In this document: piece by piece, positions 12,920 to 23,999 of the stretch
How positions within the stretch are numbered: the first letter of the stretch is position 1
Layout of the letters: each line of letters starts with the position of its first letter
Origin: Ceratothoa steindachneri
Lineage: Eukaryota > Arthropoda > Malacostraca > Isopoda > Cymothoidae
DNA length: 64,000 nt
NCBI GenBank assembly: GCA_963969495.1
Contig: OZ018330.1
Coordinates: 70,967,637 to 71,031,636 of the forward strand
Direction of reading: 5' to 3'
The notes under the pieces: model-generated
The model's input: the letters and a program-made list of their open reading frames with translations, nothing else
Told to the model about the DNA's origin: nothing
The model's database searches: none
Program-made: the position numbers and the translations under genes

Positions 12920-14593
12920 TGTAGGGAAATCGTCATCCCCCCCCCTCCTCCGTTCACTCGTGGTGGAGTCACAAAGCGGTTACCGCAAAGACATCCGGCC
13001 CAGGCTTCGGCGAGTCAAACCGCAGCGCTGCACCACACGGCGCTATGAAAGACCAATGCAAGATCTCCCCCAGGAGAGTGAGATTCAATTTCACGTCAAA
13101 TAAGAAATTGGAGACGTGTTTCTCCCAAGCTCGAAGGCTAACGATGAGCCGATGTAAGACTTGGTGGGAAAAACCGTTTGGAATAAAGAACCTCCTGGGG
13201 CCGTCCTCAAGCCTTTCCCTTACCACTCCCCCAGTGGGGTGACAAGGTATAAATGAGGAACACTGAGGAAAATCGAGGTAGTATACGTCAGACTCCAGGT
13301 GACGAAGCCCTCGATTAAAACCGAGCTACCTGGACTGGATTGGTAGTGTACTTGGCTCGCCAGACCAAGAAGTACCCTGCAAGAGAGGCAGGGCTACCTA
13401 CCTTAAGGGGATAAGAAGAAGCTCATCCTCGAGCTAAGTAAACTTTGTTAAGTTCAACTTACTCTCGCCAGAGAGACTCCTCATATCCTGGTGCACCTTA
13501 AACACCTTAATTCCTCGTCCTTGAGGAATTAAGAAAAGAAGAAGGAAAAGGCTTCCCCTCAAGCCCGTTACTCGGCGGCCACACCGAACTCATAAGTTAA
13601 CTTGGTTGAGGAACCAAGTTCAACTTACTCTCGTCAGAGAGACTCCTCATATCCTGGTGCATCTTAAACACCAGATGTATTCCTTGTCCTTGAGGAATCA
13701 AAAAAAGAAGAAGGAAAAGGCTACCCCTCGAGCCCGTTACTTGGTGGCCACACCGAACTCCTAAGTTAACTTGGTAAGGAACCAAGTTCAAATTATTCTC
13801 GTCAGAGAAACCCCCCTCCGTTATACTCGCCCTTGAAGAAGACTGGAACTAAGAAGAAGCTCATCCTCGAGCTAGTTTCTGGTTACCAAACCGAACTTTA
13901 AGTAACTTATTCTCGTCAGAGAAACCCCCCCTCCCACATCGATCCTCGCTCTTTGAAGAAGACCCTTCCTGAGTTCAGTCCTCGTCCATGAGGAATTAAG
14001 TAACGAAGGAGAAAAGCTCCCCCTAGAGCTCGTTACTCGGTGGTCAAACCGCATTTCAAGTTAACTTGGTTTAAGAACCAAGTTCGACTCCCTCTCGCCA
14101 GAGAGACCACGACTACCTTGGTGCCGCATAAAGCACCGTAATTGTTCTCGTTCTTGAAGAACCCCCCCTCCGTGTGGACCCCCCAACTGCTACCCTGGCT
14201 AAAAGGACATCCGTGATCTCGCCCATCTACATCTGGCCAGGCGGCACGCGTCGTGAGTCAATAACATTTCCGAGGCATTTAAATTCCAGTAGAGTCCATA
14301 ATCCTAAATTTTATATTATTGTTGTGTGTAGAGAAATTAACCAATTTTTGAGGGTCAAACTAATTTAATTAATTCTTGTTTATGATAATATTCAGAGTAT
14401 TGCTGTAGTTAATGTTTAAATGTTGTGTATTCAATGGTTAAAGTTAAAATATAAGTTTATTTTGGGATTATTGTGCATTTCTCTATATCCTTACGTGTTT
14501 CCAACGGCTCTATTCTTTAAGATATTATTAAGATATCAACATATCAGAAACACTTAGCACTCTTAGAACTAAAAGGGGGGGCATTCTACGACA
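12920..14593 (+). mobile_element. Solo LTR of a gypsy-like family, TSD AATTA
   Basis: Begins TGTAGGGAAATC at 12920 and ends CATTCTACGACA at 14593. It is flanked by perfect 5-bp duplications AATTA (12915-12919 and 14594-14598). The terminal TTCTACGACA is shared with the LTRs of the 5307-11429 element, but the body is largely different, so it is a related family. Inside, 13440-14165 holds about four diverged ~170-bp units (AGTTCAACTTACTCTCGTCA, then GTTACTCGGTGGCCACACCG). It has no coding capacity. The ORFs at 13045-13791 are not conserved. Confidence 0.85.
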
Positions 14594-14598
14594 AATTA

Positions 14599-14745
14599 TA
14601 TCATTCAACTTAAATTTAGCCCCATTAGACCACACAATTTTGTCAACAAATCGGCCATCTTTTCTCTTTTTACACGAAGACGAAACCATTCACAAATCTG
14701 GACTCTGCGATCTGGATTATCATTCTTCAATGCATCACACAAAGA
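14599..14745 (-). pseudogene. mariner/Tc-type transposase relic, upstream half
   Basis: Minus-strand frames read DALKNDNPDRRVQICEWF, then after a shift RFVDKIVWSNGAKFKLN, ending exactly at the solo-LTR target duplication. The first catalytic Asp of the WSDEA-type motif is changed to Asn (WSNGA). It continues across the solo LTR at 12914. Confidence 0.65.
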
Positions 14746-14999
14746 AGTCGACTTTGGTTTCAGTCAGATGAGATAGGAGGCCAAATGTCAGGTGCTATGT
14801 GATCGAAGAAATTCTCTGACAGCTGGGCCTGGGTCTTCCAGCTCATGTGACAGGGCGCAGAGTCCTGCTGTCACAAATAAGGCTTCTCTGCAGCTCCTCG
14901 GTTGATCCAGGGGGGCTTCACTACCTCACTCAAACACTGATGTAGCCATCGCTGTTCTTCTTGAGGCCCTCAGAGAGAAATGGGGTGGTATGATGCTTC
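14746..14999 (-). pseudogene. maT-like transposase relic, C-terminal half (split by CR1 LINE)
   Basis: Minus-strand frames read SEGLKKNSDGYISVLSEVVK, then QQDSAPCHMSWKTQAQLSEN and APDIWPP. These are the second catalytic Asp block and adjacent region of maT-type IS630/Tc1/mariner transposases. A stop precedes QQDSAPCH. The fragment ends abruptly in the region of the third acidic residue at ~14745. Its upstream half is at 19557-20150, interrupted by the LINE at ACCGCT. Confidence 0.7.
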
Positions 15000-15397
15000 A
15001 CCGCTACTTGGTGAATAAAGGCTCAACTGATCTTTGGAGAGAGAGCTTTTGTGCCTTGCTGGTTGCCAGATCAGCTAAAGATCTCGGATGAAGTCGTGGG
15101 CACTTAGCTTTACTATTTGCCTCAAGTCTGGCCGTTTTTAGTTGATTAGTAGGGCTTAGTAGGAAGACAGTTACACCTCAAGCACCCCTGTTGAAAAATC
15201 AGAGAACCAGTTCACTGGGGCTCTCGTGCTGCTCAGTTGGGAGCTGCGGCACGATTGGGGACGTCCGGCCCAGGGGAGACCTTAGGGTTGGTGTGCTTGA
15301 TCAAAGGGTTTCTGTTCGCCGAACGACCGAAAACCTCCTGGAAATAGGCGGATGTGATTAGTGCGAGAGAAAATCACAACCAAAAAACCCTTTTTTA

Positions 15398-16669
15398 ATG
15401 CGTATGGTCCGAGATTTTTGTAACATGGCGAAGAAGAATGGTCCTCCGTTTCGAAAGCTAACCTGCAAAATATGCAAAGTCTATAGATGGAGTGAAGACT
15501 TCGGGGAAAGGAGTTGCAAGGAACTCACAGATGGCGTCAGTGTCTGTGACTTCTGTGAACTCGAGAAGCGCCTGGGCGAGAGCATCACTCAACTGAGAGA
15601 GGAGAACTCCCTCCTTAAAAGGGAAGTTCAACTCTTAAAAACAGAGAGATGCAGATGCTCAGGCGAGAAGGCTCTCGACGTCCAACAGCCGATTTCTTCT
15701 GCTGAAGGGCCTCCTCAACGAGCCAAAAAGAAGAAAAGAAAGAAGAAAGAAGAGAAAGTAGAAATAGAAGAAGAGAAAGTAGAAAGAGAAGAAGAGAAAG
15801 TAAAAGGAGAAGAAGAGAAAGTAGAAAGAGAAGAAAAGAAACTGGAAACAGAAGAAGAGAAAGTAGAAGCACAAGAAGAGAAACGGAAAACAAACGAAGA
15901 GATAGCAAAGGAAGTCAAGAAGAAGAATAAGAGGAAGAATAAGAAGAAAAAAAAATTAGAGATACAAGAGGAAAGCGGCAAGTCGCCTCCGAAAGGAAAG
16001 ACTAAGTCCGCCGTCAAATGTGCAAGAGGCACCCTTATTGGTGATTCTCAAGCGCGGGGTCTGAAGCCCCTGCTAGCGGCCCGCCTTCGCACAAGCGTTA
16101 AGGTGAGCTGCATCCCAGGTTGTGGGAATAAGCAGGTAAGAGCTGAGGCCGAGAAGTCTCAGATTTCAGAGACTTCAGTCGTTGCCCTTATGGTAAGTGG
16201 CAACGACCTCTACCTCAGAGGAGGTAGGGTAGGCCCTACAGGTAAAATTATGAGGACAGTTATGGGCGCTGTCGACGACTGTGGACTGAAAACCCGCAGA
16301 CGCGTCGTGGTGGGGATGCTCCCGAGGTGGGGTCCAAGCCAGACTGCCCACTTGAGGAACATGTCGCTAAACAGGCGCCTTGCAGACCTCTGTACAGCTG
16401 AAGGTGTCTTTTTTGTGGACCCGTACGCCGTGTTCTATGGTAGAAAAGACCTCTACCAAAGGGACGGGGTGCACCTCTCCTTTAAGGGCAAGGCGTTCCT
16501 AGCCAACCTCATCCAGGATGTCGTGGAGCGCACCCAAAGGAGTGTCCGGCCCATTGGGAAGGCGGACGTACGCCAGTACGCCCGAGTCACTCCCCAAACA
16601 ACCTTCTCGGAGGTTGTAAAAAATGGTGCCACCACGACAAACAAGAAGCCGGGAAACGGAAGAGTATAG
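15398..16669 (+). CDS. CR1-like ORF1 protein: zinc finger, coiled coil, SGNH-type esterase
   Basis: 423 codons. Residues 23-53 hold a Cys cluster (C23-x2-C26, C40, C50-x2-C53) resembling the PHD/zinc motifs of CR1 ORF1. Residues ~55-85 are leucine-patterned, and ~105-190 is a Lys/Glu heptad-like repeat tract. Residues ~211-375 form an SGNH-hydrolase-like domain with LIGDSQARGL (Ser block), VSGNDLY (Asn block) and RDGVHLSFKG (Asp/His block). CR1 and L2 ORF1 proteins are known to carry such an esterase domain; its role in retrotransposition is unresolved. A second Met (MAKKNG, 15425) could also be the start. ORF1 ends at 16669, overlapping the frame that leads into ORF2. Confidence 0.88.
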   Translation: MRMVRDFCNMAKKNGPPFRKLTCKICKVYRWSEDFGERSCKELTDGVSVCDFCELEKRLGESITQLREENSLLKREVQLLKTERCRCSGEKALDVQQPISSAEGPPQRAKKKKRKKKEEKVEIEEEKVEREEEKVKGEEEKVEREEKKLETEEEKVEAQEEKRKTNEEIAKEVKKKNKRKNKKKKKLEIQEESGKSPPKGKTKSAVKCARGTLIGDSQARGLKPLLAARLRTSVKVSCIPGCGNKQVRAEAEKSQISETSVVALMVSGNDLYLRGGRVGPTGKIMRTVMGAVDDCGLKTRRRVVVGMLPRWGPSQTAHLRNMSLNRRLADLCTAEGVFFVDPYAVFYGRKDLYQRDGVHLSFKGKAFLANLIQDVVERTQRSVRPIGKADVRQYARVTPQTTFSEVVKNGATTTNKKPGNGRV

Positions 16670-16683
16670 GGAGTCCTACATTA

Positions 16684-19447
16684 GGGGACTCCCTGAAAGT
16701 TCTTCTGTTCAATGCGAGGTCAATCAGGAACAAGTTTCCTGAGCTCCGTGGCCTCGTAGCGACGGAAGAACCCGAAATGGTAGCCATAACAGAATCGTGG
16801 ATAAAAACGTCAAACCGAGACTTTGAAGGCGAATTCACGGTTCCTGGCTACCAACTCTTCCACAAAGATAGGCCAGACAGAGAGGGTGGTGGTGTAATGT
16901 TGTATGTCAAGGATACAATCAAATCTACGAACTCCAACGTTATATCCGACCACGAGCTCCTAGGCGTTGACCTAGAGATCGGTCCTGCCAAATACAGGAC
17001 CCTGCTGCTTTACAGACCCCCTTCCCAACCTGTTGAGAAGGACAGGGAACTGTACCAGCTGCTGGGTGAGCTGGTTCAAGGCAGAATGTGCATCGTTATA
17101 GGCGATTTCAACAGCCAAGTTGACTGGGAAACCAGAGCAGCCTGTGGCGAGAGCGCACTACTCCTGGAGTTCGCCAACAACGAGTTCCTCACTCAATGGG
17201 TCAGAGAACCGACGAGAGGAGACAATATCCTCGACTTGGTCTTCACCTCTGAGGATGATATCGTTGAGGATATCTCTGTAGGCGAAGAGCTCGGTGGCAG
17301 TGATCACCAGCTAGTTAGATTTAGCGTCAAGATCCCGAAGGTAAGGTCTGTTGCCAGTCAATCAAAGAAACTTGACTTGAGAAGAGCAGACTTTGCAAGC
17401 CTTCGAGCTGGACTGACTGACGTCAGGCTAGAAGTGTGCGATGCCGTTGAAGACTCGTGGAATAGTTTCAAAACCACATTCATGAGTCTTCAATCGCGTT
17501 TCATCCCTCTGAAATGCCCCCGTCTGTCTTCTGTTCAACCTAAGTGGTTTAATCGAGAAATCGGCCAACTGCTTAGGGAGAAGAGAACGGTGTACCGGCA
17601 ATCGAAGATCTCGGGTGACTTTGACGAATACCGGAGGCTAGCCAGGAGAGTGAAGTCCAGCATAAGGGCGGCTAAGCGGTATGAGGAACTCCGAGTGGCG
17701 AGACTCTGTAAAGAGAATCCCAAGGAGTTTTTTGGATATGTGAACAGCCGTAAACCAATCCGTCGAACGATTGGCCCTTTGAGGAATGAGGAGGGGACAT
17801 TAAAGCATTCAGATGCAGAAAATGCTAACCTCCTCAACGACTACTTCTCTTCAGTGATTACTGAAGAGTGTGGTCCCATTCCCCAGCCGACGGATTCCTA
17901 CTCGGGGGAAAAGCTGAAGGCAATGGACTTCACCGAAGGAGAAATAAAGAAAAAGATCGCTGACCTAAAGACGAATAAGTCCCCTGGACCGGACGGGTTT
18001 CTACCTAAAGTGTTGAAGGAAGTGTGCGATGAAGTATCACGACATCTGTGCGCTATCTTTAACATGTCAATCCGGACCCGGATGCGTTCCTAGAGACTGG
18101 CGTGAGGCGGAGGTGACTCCTATCTTCAAGAAAGGAGACCGAGACCAACCGTCGAACTACCGACCTATCAGTCTGACTTCGATAGTCGGTAAACTCATGG
18201 AAAGCATCATGGTGGACAAAGTGTCGTCGTATTTAGAGTCAAACCTGCTACTGAGGAGTTCCCAGCACGGCTTCCGAAGGCAACGGTCATGCCTGACGAA
18301 CCTTGTAGAATTCTTACACTTCGTTTTCAGTGAGCACGATCGGGACAAGGCGGTGGATGTGGTCTACCTAGACTTTGAGAAAGCCTTTGATAAGTTACCA
18401 CACCGCCGCCTTCTCCGGAAAGTGCGAGCGCTTGGCATAGACGGAAAGGTAGCCAGCTGGATCGAGAACTGGCTAAGTGGCAGACGGCAACGGGTGGTGG
18501 TAAATGGACAGTCTTCTGACTGGGTGCCCGTTACTAGCGGGGTGCCTCAAGGTTCTGTCCTGGGACCACTACTATTCATCATCTACGTCAACGACATGGA
18601 CGGTGACATGGTTGCCAAGATTTCCAAATTTGCCGATGATACCAAGCTTGGTATTAACGTTGCAAAGGATGGAAATACTGCCCGCCTGCAGGAAGATCTT
18701 GGGAAGATTGGGGAGTGGTCGGACACGTGGCAAATGCCTTTTAACGTGGGCAAATGCAAAGTGATGCATATCGGCCACAGAAACCCCCAATCTCAGTATA
18801 TCCTTAAGGGCACTGCTATGGAATCCACCGACACTGAGAAGGACTTGGGTGTAACAATCACTAGTGACCTCAAGTTCTCGAAACAGTGCATTGAGGCGGA
18901 GAAAAAGGCCCAAAGGATGCTAGGCTATATTAAGCGCCAGTTTGGTTATCGGAACCAGGAGATTGTACTGTGCCTGTACAACTCACTTGTCCGACCGCAC
19001 CTGGAGTATGCCGTACAATTTTGGAGTCCTTCATTGCAAAAGGACATCGCGAGATTGGAACGCGTACAAGCCAGGGCAACCAAGCTGATTCCCTCTATCC
19101 GACATAAAAGTTATGAGGATAGACTAAGGGAATTAGATCTGTTCTCGCTGGAAACCCGTAGACTGCGTGGTCAGCTCATCGAAGTTTTCAAAATACTTCG
19201 AGGGTTCGACAATGTTGACTACCGGGATATTTTCACACTGAGTGAGAACAGAACGCGCAATCACGGCTTCAAACTTGAACTGAAGCGTTACAACCGCAAT
19301 CTGTGTGGAAATTTTTTCACCTACAGTATCTGCGGTAAGTGGAACGCACTTCCAGTGGAAGTTGTCAACAGTGAATCTGTTGACCAGTTCAAGTCAAGAC
19401 TAGACAAGGTCTTGAAAAGTGGCCGTTTAGGGACGCAAAACAATTGA
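16684..19447 (+). pseudogene. CR1-like ORF2: APE endonuclease plus reverse transcriptase, one frameshift
   Basis: The APE domain starts at KVLLFNARSIRNKFPELRG (~16691). It continues with AITESW, CIVIGDFNSQVDW and GSDHQLVRF, the Mg-binding and catalytic blocks. RT blocks are NYRPISLTS, QHGFRRQRSCLTNLV, YLDFEKAFDKLPH, TSGVPQGSVLGPLLF and KFADDTKLG (FADD active site, ~18629). An extra C near 18078 (CGGACCCGGATGC) puts the first part (to the stop at 18091) out of frame with the second (18029-19447). The ORF2 start is unclear: the frame is open upstream and overlaps ORF1, and the first Met is 16777. The protein would nick target DNA and prime cDNA synthesis in the nucleus. Confidence 0.9.
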
Positions 19448-19556
19448 GCAGCCTTGTGCCCGCTCGATTGCAAGTCCAATGGTACCCTCTTTGAATGGAC
19501 CGTAAGGTCTCCTAGGGTACCTTTTTTCCTTGTTGTTACTCCTTGTTGTTACCGCT

Positions 19557-20150
19557 GAGGTCACCGAAGAGCATGATTGTGGCTGGAAATTTCCTCCGTA
19601 TTTCTCTGGGAACGTCCTTGAGTGCGATAGCAAGCAACCTTTTCCGGAAGTTGATCTTTGGTCTTGGCAGTAATTTTTATGGTTGGAGAAAAACGACAAC
19701 ATTTCTGGCTCGCAAAGATATTTTCACTTGATCAGCTTCTTTGTGTGCTTTAGTCGTATTTTCTGGATCGCCTTAGACACAAATTGTTCCTTACTCATCC
19801 TGTATGAAATTTAGCAAATGTTCTTATACACCAGCAGCCTGATAGGCTTTTCATCCACACCTTTCTCCCTTGCAATGCCATACATCAACTTTTTGAGATT
19901 ATTGTTGATTATCTAGATTTCAGCGACGAATTCCGACGTTCTAATCGTCGATCATGGGTTTTCTTCTCTGCTGTCGCCTCGTAGTCGAATTCTGAATCTT
20001 ATAGTTCCTTTCCGACCTTTTCTACTATCCTTCTGCTGACGTTGAGGAAGTCTGAAACCTCCTTATTTGACCTTTTCGCGCGGATTCCAAGGATGACTCC
20101 ATGCCTCTTCCACAAATTGGTGGTTCAAAATTTTCCATAGTCAATTATTC
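19557..20150 (-). pseudogene. maT-like transposase relic, N-terminal half
   Basis: The minus-strand reading has several frames: GIRAKRSNKEVSDFLNVSRR (HTH, ~20060), FDYEATAEKKTHDRRLE, then FSNHKNYCQDQ (first catalytic block, Asp changed to Asn), and TIMLFGDLSG at the LINE junction. Stops and shifts are common. It joins the C-terminal half at 14999, across the CR1 insertion. Confidence 0.7.
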
Positions 20151-20710
20151 TGCAAAGAAATAAAGCAAAAATGGTTAGTGTTTTTAAAAAGAAAAAGATC
20201 GACAACGCAGATAAAAAAAATGCCTAAAATTAACAGGTGGGGTAAGGCGGAAGATATGGAGTTGACGTAAAGATTGGGTCACGAGGAGTCGTGCGAGCTG
20301 GCAAATTGGTCACTGCTAGCGAATGAAGAAAGGGAAGATAAAGCAGTGAAAGATACAGAAGAATAATCTGCTAAGATTTACTATTTTTTTCTCCATATTT
20401 TAAACATTAAAGGGAACCAAGGTATAAGTTGTAATGTATTATAAGAAAATACTAAATGATAATCCCCCCTCACCTAGTTTTGTTCGGATGTTTTAAAAGG
20501 TTTAAAACAATGCCAAAGGCGGAGAAGGATGGGATCGAATAGTATTCTGATTTAAGTTTATTTTGGACAATTTCCCCACCTATTTTTTAAAGTTCTCTAC
20601 AGCTCATGTGTATTACCTTTGAATCAACTATTTTATGTCTTAATTTAAGTCGCATATAATTTTAGAGCAATTTTTTTTAATTCGATCCAGACACGATCAT
20701 TTTACCTTAC
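20151..20710. other. AT-rich intron or spacer, nothing recognised
   Basis: No ORF with recognisable similarity. It lies just 3' (minus strand) of the last dynein exon found and should be intron. Confidence 0.5.
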
Positions 20711-20912
20711 CTTTAGAGAACCGGCAACAACTAAAAGGCTTTTAATAGCTCTAAGGCCCCAGTCATAATGGTCTTGCTTGGACAACAACTCTTTGCACAA
20801 GTTGTACAAAGTTATGAACTTTCTGGCGAGAGTTTTAGCTTCTAAAAATCCTTCAGCCACCAGCATGATCTCACAGATCAATTCCAGATCAGGAACAACC
20901 ATTGCACACGGT
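20711..20912 (-). CDS. Dynein heavy chain exon 9 of window (AAA1 to AAA2 link)
   Basis: 202 bp; acceptor TATTCCAG before ACCGTGTGC, donor GTAAGG after CTAAAG. It encodes [20 protein letters not shown], then [20 protein letters not shown] and LLVVAGSLK, leaving in phase 0. The next exon (expected to start with Arg-Gly-Asp-Pro in relatives) was not found between 20700 and 1. It may lie beyond the window, in which case the nested-transposon block 4731-20150 would itself be intronic. Confidence 0.97.
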
Positions 20913-21165
20913 CTGGAATATGATTCGGAACAGGAGATTAAACCGCGATTTAAAATTGTGATGGGTTCCCAATAAGACAAGCAAAGCACAATGAGTAAAC
21001 CGATATAAAAGTGGCGGTGAGACTCAAGGGTGATACGATTTCCTGGAACAAAGCCATCGATCTAAGCTGGAGTTTTCTTCGAACAAGCATTCAAAAGTGG
21101 TTCTACCCTTGCAACGAAAAAAGGATGAAGATAAAGTCGATATCGAAATAAATAACAGCACTGAC

Positions 21166-21308
21166 CTGAACAAAACTTTCAGATTTTCTGGTAATTCAGT
21201 TCTTCCGGCGTAGCCGGGATTCATCGTAATGAAAATACCGATCGTTGATACGAATGGAATCATTTCTCCCATAAAATCGAATTTAACTTTCTTCTGACTG
21301 ATCGCGTC
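21166..21308 (-). CDS. Dynein heavy chain exon 8 (AAA1 sensor region)
   Basis: 143 bp; acceptor ACTTCAG before GACGCGATC, donor GTCAGT. It encodes [17 protein letters not shown], then [20 protein letters not shown] (sensor-I-type NPGYAGR) and KVLFR, leaving in phase 2. The donor GTCAGT is slightly off consensus. Confidence 0.97.
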
Positions 21309-22193
21309 CTGAAGTCATAAGAAGAAAAACAACATTACACAGACTGCTGCCTATTTCCTGTAAGAAATAGTCTTAGAAATGAATATAGTTCGCTTTCGGT
21401 ATTGTCTGGGTACATGATAAGTGATGAGTTTGATTTCAGGGCAGAGCGAGCAGGATTTAATCGAACTCATTTGTCGATGACACAAAACAGAGGCAGCGCC
21501 GTCAAATGACTTTGTATGACTGATGGCAAAAGTATTCGAGAGAACAGAGGATGGATGTTACATGGAAGTTTCTGAGATTATTTTTAAATTCCAGTAATTG
21601 AATTCAATATACTTGGGAAATGCAAGAATTATAGCTTGGCTATATTTGGAATCGGACTAGAAACAGAAATTAACACTCCATTTATTATCATTACCAAGAT
21701 AAATTAAAAGAAAAAGGATACATTTCAAATCTAAAAAATTTTTTAGAACTTCCTTCGAAAGAAGCACCGAAGAACGAGGGAAATCAAATAGTCAATTTCA
21801 TATCTCCCAGCTGGGATATAAGAGATGAGGCAGTCGAGTTTTGACAACAAGTTCTCCAATTATATCCTTCTCACTAAATATTCTCAGGACACTAGCATAG
21901 AAAATCTGAACCCACACTCTGAATTGATGTCATTTCATATTTATTTGTTTTTCAACCTTTCAACTTTCCTTCCACTTTTTAGGACCATCTCCCAGGATCC
22001 AGTTGGCGATCAAAGTCGATGAGGTTTGTACAAACCCATTCCTGGAGATGTAGGTATATCTACCAAGCGTTAGTAGCTTCATGTAGAAAATGGCCATCTT
22101 CTCATTTGCGAAGGCTACTTTACCACGACGCTCATTGTTTGTGGCAATCCTATGACTTAGCTAGTGTACACCTTTCTCGGTCGCCATACTCAC

Positions 22194-22313
22194 CTGGACA
22201 CACTTAACCTGGACGGCAACCACAGATAGGACCTCGACTGATATTCTATTAAATTCGTCGAAACACCCCCAGGAGCCGGTCTGGGCGAGACCTTTGTAGA
22301 TGTTACCGCACGA
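22194..22313 (-). CDS. Dynein heavy chain exon 7 (AAA1 Walker B)
   Basis: 120 bp, 40 codons, phase 0 at both ends. Acceptor TTACAG before TCGTGCGG; donor GTGAGT after GTCCAG. It encodes [20 protein letters not shown] (Walker B: Asp-Glu of CFDEFNR) and [15 protein letters not shown]. It joins directly to MDYK of exon 6 and DAI of exon 8, as in other axonemal dyneins. The exon has no internal Met. Confidence 0.97.
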
Positions 22314-22319
22314 CTGTAA

Positions 22320-23156
22320 CAAAAGATGCCTCATTGGATGAAATGCAATAGGGCGGTTGCTAAAACAAATTGATGAACAAAACTAAGACTGTAAATAATG
22401 CAAAGGAACAATGGACGGTCAAAGATAACGACGTTTACTATTTTGTAAGTCATAAATACTAACGCCAGCGGACGCATTGGGGAACAGGGCGTATGATTAT
22501 GCAAAGATACTCAGATGTGTAAAGAAACAATACCCTGTGGAGGAATATAGGAGAAATTTACTAACATCGGACCGTATTCGAGGATATGCCACCCCAGGTG
22601 AGATTTTTTCAATTTGCTAATTTATGTGTTTAGAGTTTATTTTAACATTGCTCTATTTCATCATGTATGATCCCTTAATTCTAGAGGACTAATAAACCAT
22701 AGTTTTAACGACAAAATACATATTCGTTTTTGCCCTAAGCAAATTTGATGCACATAAAATCGGATATAGATTTGTGTCTTCTCCTCATGTTGTGTTGACA
22801 TTGTTTTACTTCAGTGTCTACGGTCCATAGGTTTTAATCATTCCATGACGATGGTCTCCATAAAACCATAAAAGGTTTGTGGTATGCCTGAGATTATAAT
22901 GTTGAAGACGAAATAAATTGCGTTGATAATCGTATCCTCATTAATTTATCAGCTTACTTGTGCAGAAACCACAAGAATTTTTCTAATATTTCTTGCAAAC
23001 TCATATTTGTCTGGGGTTAATTGAAATCAAAGAAAGACGTGTATTAATAGAAGAGGAAGGAATAATTAATATAACGGGAAATTAACGAATCTTTTATTCA
23101 GCCCGACGGACCATTGATTGCTCAAATAAACGCTCATAAGAATGAAAACAACTTAC
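22320..23156. other. Dynein intron; no element identified
   Basis: Intron between exons 6 and 7. Positions 22470-22600 have a moderately open plus-strand frame (KKQYPVEEYRRNLLTSDRIR) that may be retroelement gag debris, but it is too short and stop-ridden to assign. Confidence 0.4.
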
Positions 23157-23291
23157 CTTGTAGTCCATTTGTTCGGAGCAGTTGAATACATAAACCATCA
23201 TTCCGAGGGCGCGCCCAAGGTCCTTTGTAGTTTCAGTTTTTCCGGTGCCGGCAGGACCTGAAGGGGCTCCTCCCATTCCCAAATGGAGAGA
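23157..23291 (-). CDS. Dynein heavy chain exon 6 (AAA1 Walker A)
   Basis: 135 bp, phase 0 at both ends. Acceptor TTTCCTAG before TCTCTCCAT; donor GTAAGT after TACAAG. It encodes [20 protein letters not shown] (Walker A P-loop of AAA1, the main hydrolysis site) and [20 protein letters not shown], then QMDYK. It is among the most conserved sequences in any dynein heavy chain, so the identity is very secure. Confidence 0.98.
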
Positions 23292-23299
23292 CTAGGAAA

Positions 23300-23990
23300 A
23301 AAGAATAACGAATTAATTTATTAATTCAGTAATTCATCCATCTCGGGTATCTATTTCTTGTTTAAGAGCCAACTGATATTCAGCCAGTCGGGCTCCTGTG
23401 CGAGAAAGCACTACTCATTTTCGATTTCCCTTCAAATATATCTGTAATCTTGATTTACAGAGAAGTTGCTTTCAGTCCCGTGTAGAAAAAACATGTGGAC
23501 ACATAATTGCTCCTCACACCTTACATCTTGCCTACTCTCATTGGTTTCACGCATATTTTCTCCCTAATATTCCTCAACTCTCCTCCCTAAGTTCGCTACT
23601 CCCGTTGCTTCGCCAAGGTCGAAGAGAAAATGATATTCCTACTCCCTCTCTTAACTAAAAACTTCTCATTCGAGGAGTATTGTTCCTGGTAAGTAAAATG
23701 ATGATTTATACCTAAATTTCGGTTCTTTTCCTGTTATTGGAGATGAATAATACCCACACTCTCTTCGGATAGTAGGGGGAGGGGGTGTCCAGTTCGGCCG
23801 ATTAAACCGCTCATCGTGATGGAAAGAGATTTCAATAGAGGTGTGAGATTTGAGTGTATGAAACTCGCATGTTATATATGAGATTTAGAAAGAAAGCTTT
23901 GGGAATAACTTGGCATAAGTGGTGGAAGGAAAAGGGAATGGATATCTGGTTTGGCCCTGGCAGATATGAATAGACGAAAAGGTGACAGGA
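23300..23990. other. Dynein intron, no gene seen
   Basis: AT-rich sequence with pyrimidine-rich patches (23400-23650). No recognised repeat edges. Confidence 0.4.
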
Positions 23991-23999
23991 AGAGAAATG

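Larger units (their letters stand above)
15006..19550 (+). mobile_element. Full-length CR1-like non-LTR retrotransposon
   Basis: A 4545-bp element with a ~390-bp 5' leader, ORF1, ORF2 and a ~100-bp 3' tail. The tail ends in a short direct repeat (CCTTGTTGTTACTCCTTGTTGTT), as CR1/L2-group LINEs do instead of poly(A). A 6-bp target duplication ACCGCT flanks it (15000-15005 and 19551-19556) and interrupts the maT-like transposase. Apart from one single-base shift in ORF2 it looks intact, so it is young. It lies in plus orientation, downstream of the recognised dynein exons. Confidence 0.9.

Noticed and set aside
13440..14165. CRISPR-like or satellite array
   Set aside because: About four diverged long units without regular spacers, lying within a TSD-flanked solo LTR; the genome is eukaryotic.
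15615..16032. Leu/Phe- and Ser-rich minus ORFs
   Set aside because: Antisense of the Lys/Glu coiled tract in CR1 ORF1.
22470..22620. Possible gag-like or additional dynein exon in the intron between exons 6 and 7
   Set aside because: The frame is on the plus strand, short and stop-ridden; exons 6 and 7 already join perfectly in phase.
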